This document shows positions 59,923 to 64,000 of a stretch of DNA of 64,000 nt, piece after piece (position 1 is the first letter of the stretch; the number at the start of each line of letters is the position of its first letter). Origin of the DNA: Oncomelania hupensis (Eukaryota > Mollusca > Gastropoda > Littorinimorpha > Pomatiopsidae); NCBI GenBank assembly GCA_036898135.1, contig CM072513.1, forward strand, positions 12,895,602 through 12,959,601. The letters are read 5' to 3'. Made by a program: the position numbers and the translations under genes. The notes below the pieces were generated by a model. The model was not told where the DNA came from. It did not search any database and saw only the letters and a list, made by a program, of their open reading frames with translations.

Positions 59923-61933
59923 TGTCACGTCCCAACTGCCTCAACAGTGGTTTGACATGTGTGCTCTTTCACACGAGAAAAAAACCCAACACCTAAATAA
60001 ACTCTAAAAGACAAAACCAGAAGTAACAAGACAATTTCTTTATTTCACACACTCATTCGCACTAAAAATTAACTCCCTTTATCCCACTTCCCAACCTACC
60101 AACCCTCAATCCCACTAATATAACCCCCAAACTAATACATAAACAATTCGCTCAAAATAATAATGATAATTAAATCAAAATGGAAAATGACTAACTACAA
60201 AATGTACAAGAGATTTATAATAATTATGGCTGAAACAGCTTACTGCCAACAAGGTAAATATACAGTAAGCAACTGCTTTAAATCTTTAAAAATGTTCAAA
60301 CTTTGTTCCACTTAAACTTCAGATTGATACAACAAGTCTTTTATATTATATAAAATGAATAAGAAAATTTATCTTTTAAGCAAAATAGAATTTATAAGAA
60401 ATTAATCTAAATTACTAATTAACTAATATCTGGCGAAATAATTCCCCCAGACAAAACTATACAATCACAGGGTTACTTAATCTAGCAGGTAATATTACTC
60501 AACAACGTTTATCAATCAATTCGGATTAAATATATCTCTATGTGCTGTAATTTATAATTTATCACATGTAAAACAATTATCGTTCCTCACAACAGATTAT
60601 CATTGGTTATAGTTATTTGTTGTGTGTGGTGGAGTGTGTGTGCGTGTGCTTTATAAACGAATAAAGTTCCCTGGGCGAATACCACAACCTTCGCACCCGA
60701 GGTTGACACACGGAAAACACGGCGTAATAGGCCGAGGCACACAAGCTTCACACCAGCAAGGTTTCAGCACACCATCAAAGATCTGCTCTAGGGTTTCGGT
60801 TTTTGAACTTGTTGGTACATCTAGAACAATACATACAAGAATACGCAACCATTAATAATTACATTACAATATACTGCACAAGCATCCCGCTATCGGAATG
60901 GTTGTCTCCCTTTCCACATCCTTACTCATCCTCCCTGTCATCGCGCATATACATTCACAATCACCTCCTTTCTGTCATCTCTTCGCTACATAACAGCGAA
61001 TTCTTTTATATCAATTTATAATTATTTAATTTATAATACATTTTAGAAAATTCTCTCTCTCTCTATGTATTTATGCAGCAAATAATATGAAACATAAACT
61101 AGAATTTAAGAAAACATAATTAACTAACCATTCACACAGCATGCATAACCCAAACCCCCGAACGCTATGGCCAACTGAGAAATTGAGGTAAATAACTTAC
61201 GGCTACCAGTGGATCCTCCGGCCTGTCGACAAAGACACACAAACGACGGGACAAACACACAGGCACAGATGGTTAGGCAAGGTGATTACACAGGCATAAG
61301 AAATCCTAGACGGAGTCACAGGTCACCCGACGTTATACGTAGATAACTCAGATTTCACCGAAAATACACAGTAGGTATTCTAAACAGCTTAGAACAGTTT
61401 TAGTTAAACAAACACTTCCAAAGTGTTCCCAAAACAGTCCTCCTCTTCCGACAATAGGCTCTTTTTCGTTGACGGTCTGATCTGTACGACCCACAGACAA
61501 AGTCACTAACTGGCACCTTGACCCCACTCGGATCTGTTGGTTCTGGCTACAAGAGCTATATGCAACTGTTACTGCTCCTATCAAAATATACAGTGCAAGG
61601 GGTTTTATACGATCAGCTAAGAATCTTCTAGAATATACTTGTTTTAATCATAATTCATTCCCTGCACCGTTCGCGATTAGAGCACGCATTTCACACATAG
61701 AATATCGCATGGCAGCAAGTAATCTTCTCAATAACAAAATAGCCAACTATGCTGTTTTTCTAACATAGCGCGTTCCGCACGGGCGCAAAACATTCGCTAC
61801 TTTTATTAATTATAAACCTAATTAATTTATTCTGATTCTCTCCCCTTGACTACCGTAACTTTTAACCTCTATGTACAGGCTGATGATTAAACTATATACA
61901 TAGGCGCGCGACTGCAAACTGCGTAGCGTGACA
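59923..61933 (-). repeat. 5' LTR (right copy) of the Gypsy element
   Basis: Same sequence as 52863-54873 at an offset of 7,060 throughout, with no insertion or deletion and no base change noticed in the lines compared. As the 5' LTR it would carry the active promoter, transcribing leftward, antisense to RALGAPB. Confidence 0.95.
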
Positions 61934-64000
61934 CTGTATAATATTATGACTTGATCACTGTGCACATGCTGCCCAACTCAAGAAGGAAAGAAGTAAATAC
62001 TGTATAATGATATTATGACTTGATCACTGTGTACATGCTGCTCAACTCAAGAAGGAAAGAAGGAAATACTGTATAATAATATTATGACTTTATCACTGTG
62101 TACATGCTGCTCAACTCAAGAAAGAAAGAAGTAAATACTGTATAATAATATTATGACTTTATCACTGTGTACATGCTGCTCAACTCAAGAAGGAAAGAAG
62201 TAAATACTGTATTATGATATTATGACTTGATCACTGTGTACATGCTGCTCAACTCAAGAAGGAAAGAAGGAAATACTGTATAATAATATTATGACTTTAT
62301 CACTGTGCACATGCTGCTCAACTCAAGAAGGAAAGAAGTAAATACTGTATTATGATATTATGACTTTATCACTGTGTACATGCTGCTCAACTCAAGAAGG
62401 AAAGAAGTAAACACTGTATAATAATATTATGACTTGATCACTGTGTACATGCTGCTCAACTCAAGAAGGAAAGAAGGAAATACTGTATTATGATATTATG
62501 ACTTTATCACTGTGCACATGCTGCTCAACTCAAGAAAGAAAGAAGTAAATACTGTATTATAATATTATGACTTGATCACTGTGTACATGCTGCTCAACTC
62601 AAGAAAGAAAGAAGTAAATACTGTATAATAATATTATGACTTTATCACTGTGCACATGCTGCTCAACTCAAGAAAGAAAGAAGTAAATACTGTATAATGA
62701 TATTATGACTTGATCACTGTGTACATGCTGCTCAACTCAAGAAGGAAAGAAGTAAATACTGTATAATAATATTATGACTTTATCACTGTGCACATGCTGC
62801 TCAACTCAAGAAAGAAAGAAGTAAATACTGTATAATAATATTATGACTTTATCACTGTGCACATGCTGCTCAACTCAAGAAAGAAAGAAGTAAATACTGT
62901 ATAATGATATTATGACTTGATCACTGTGTACATGCTGCTCAACTCAAGAAAGAAAGAAGTAAATACTGTATAATAATATTATGACTTGATCACTGTGCAC
63001 ATGCTGCTCAACTCAAGAAGGAAAGAAGGAAATACTGTATAATAATATTATGACTTTATCACTGTGTACATGCTGCTCAACTCAAGAAAGAAAGAAGTAA
63101 ATACTGTATAATAATATTATGACTTTATCACTGTGTACATGCTGCTCAACTCAAGAAAGAAAGAAGTAAATACTGTATAATAATATTATGACTTTATCAC
63201 TGTGTACATGCTGCTCAACTCAAGAAGGAAAGAAGTAAATACTGTATAATAATATTATGACTTTATCACTGTGCACATGCTGCTCAACTCAAGAAAGAAA
63301 GAAGTAAACACTGTATAATAATATTATGACTTGATCACTGTGCACATGCTGCTCAACTCAAGAAAGAAAGAAGTAAATACTGTATAATAATATTATGACT
63401 TTATCACTGTGCACATGCTGCTCAACTCAAGAAGGAAAGAAGGAAATACTGTATAATAATATTATGACTTTATCGCTGTGCACATGCTGCTCAACTCAAG
63501 AAGGAAAGAAGTAAATACTGTATAATGATATTATGACTTTATCACTGTGTACATGCTGCTCAACTCAAGAAGGAAAGAAGGAAATACTGTATAATGATAT
63601 TATGACTTTATCACTGTGTACATGCTGCTCAACTCAAGAAGGAAAGAAGGAAATACTGTATTATGATATTATGACTTTATCACTGTGTACATGCTGCTCA
63701 ACTCAAGAAGGAAAGAAGGAAATACTGTATAATAATATTATGACTTTATCACTGTGTACATGCTGCTCAACTCAAGAAGGAAAGAAGTAAACACTGTATA
63801 ATGATATTATGACTTTATCACTGTGTACATGCTGCTCAACTCAAGAAGGAAAGAAGTAAATACTGTATAATAATATTATGACTTGATCACTGTGTACATG
63901 CTGCTCAACTCAAGAAGGAAAGAAGGAAATACTGTATAATGATATTATGACTTTATCACTGTGTACATGCTGCTCAACTCAAGAAGGAAAGAAGTAAATA
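61934..64000. repeat. 69-bp satellite, right block, at least 30 copies
   Basis: Continues the array of 49735-52862 in the same orientation and phase after the ctgta duplication and runs off the window. The first unit lost three bases (ctgtataatattatg). Because 69 is a multiple of three, a run of units with ggaaat instead of gtaaat gives a 23-residue periodic frame (63533-63790), which is not a gene. Confidence 0.97.

Larger units (their letters stand above)
52863..61933 (-). mobile_element. Complete Ty3/Gypsy (Gmr1-like) LTR retrotransposon, 9,071 bp
   Basis: Two 2,011-bp direct repeats starting TGTCACGTCC and ending GCGTGACA flank a 5,049-bp interior with one gag-pol frame on the minus strand. 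The 5-bp duplication ctgta (52858-52862, 61934-61938) marks the insertion into the 69-bp satellite. A primer-binding site lies next to the right LTR and a G-rich tract next to the left LTR, so the right LTR is the 5' one. Domain order is gag, protease, integrase, RT, RNase H, the order of the Gmr1 lineage. No envelope-like frame exists. LTRs align with a constant offset of 7,060 and no difference was noticed by eye, so the insertion is recent and may be active. Confidence 0.96.

Overview
The window is eukaryotic: genes are split by GT-AG introns, introns are crowded with LINEs, SINEs, LTR and DNA transposons, and minisatellites are very abundant. The one host gene is recognisably animal, and the TE mix (RTE-like LINEs, tRNA-derived SINEs, a Gypsy element with integrase before RT) plus TTAGGG interstitial repeats suits a marine invertebrate, probably a mollusc or other lophotrochozoan. 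The species cannot be fixed from the sequence alone.

Host gene: fifteen coding exons on the + strand (6710-46457) encode the first 859 residues of Ral GTPase-activating protein subunit beta (RALGAPB). All splice phases join without a break. The C-terminal part, including the Rap-GAP-like domain, lies beyond the right edge or beyond the large satellite. Introns total about 37 kb and hold nearly everything else.

Left flank (1-6709): truncated LINEs in both orientations, then the start exon. Introns 1-8 (6.9-30.9 kb): a 55-bp minisatellite, truncated RTE-like LINEs, a solo LTR carrying a nested hAT-like element, a 75-bp minisatellite, a sense-strand LINE, two more hAT-like elements, an old ~2.7 kb repeat and a tRNA-derived SINE. 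Introns 9-14 (31-46.3 kb): a further LTR-like insertion, telomere-motif minisatellite, minisatellites that include splice sites of exons 9, 11 and 12, more antisense LINEs, a TTAA-type MITE, an inverted paralogue of the old repeat, and a 27-bp minisatellite split by a LINE fragment. After exon 15 (46.5-64 kb): 58-bp and 50-bp minisatellites, then a 69-bp satellite of at least 75 copies, split by a complete 9,071-bp LTR retrotransposon.

The most notable item is that retrotransposon (52863-61933, minus strand). Its two 2,011-bp LTRs look identical, it has a CTGTA target duplication, a tRNA-Leu primer site and one intact 1,570-codon gag-pol frame. The pol order is protease-integrase-RT-RNase H, the Copia-like order of the Gmr1 lineage of Ty3/Gypsy. 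The second theme is a recurrent link between tandem arrays, exon boundaries and TE insertions: several arrays copy a splice site of RALGAPB, and at least six TEs sit inside tandem arrays.
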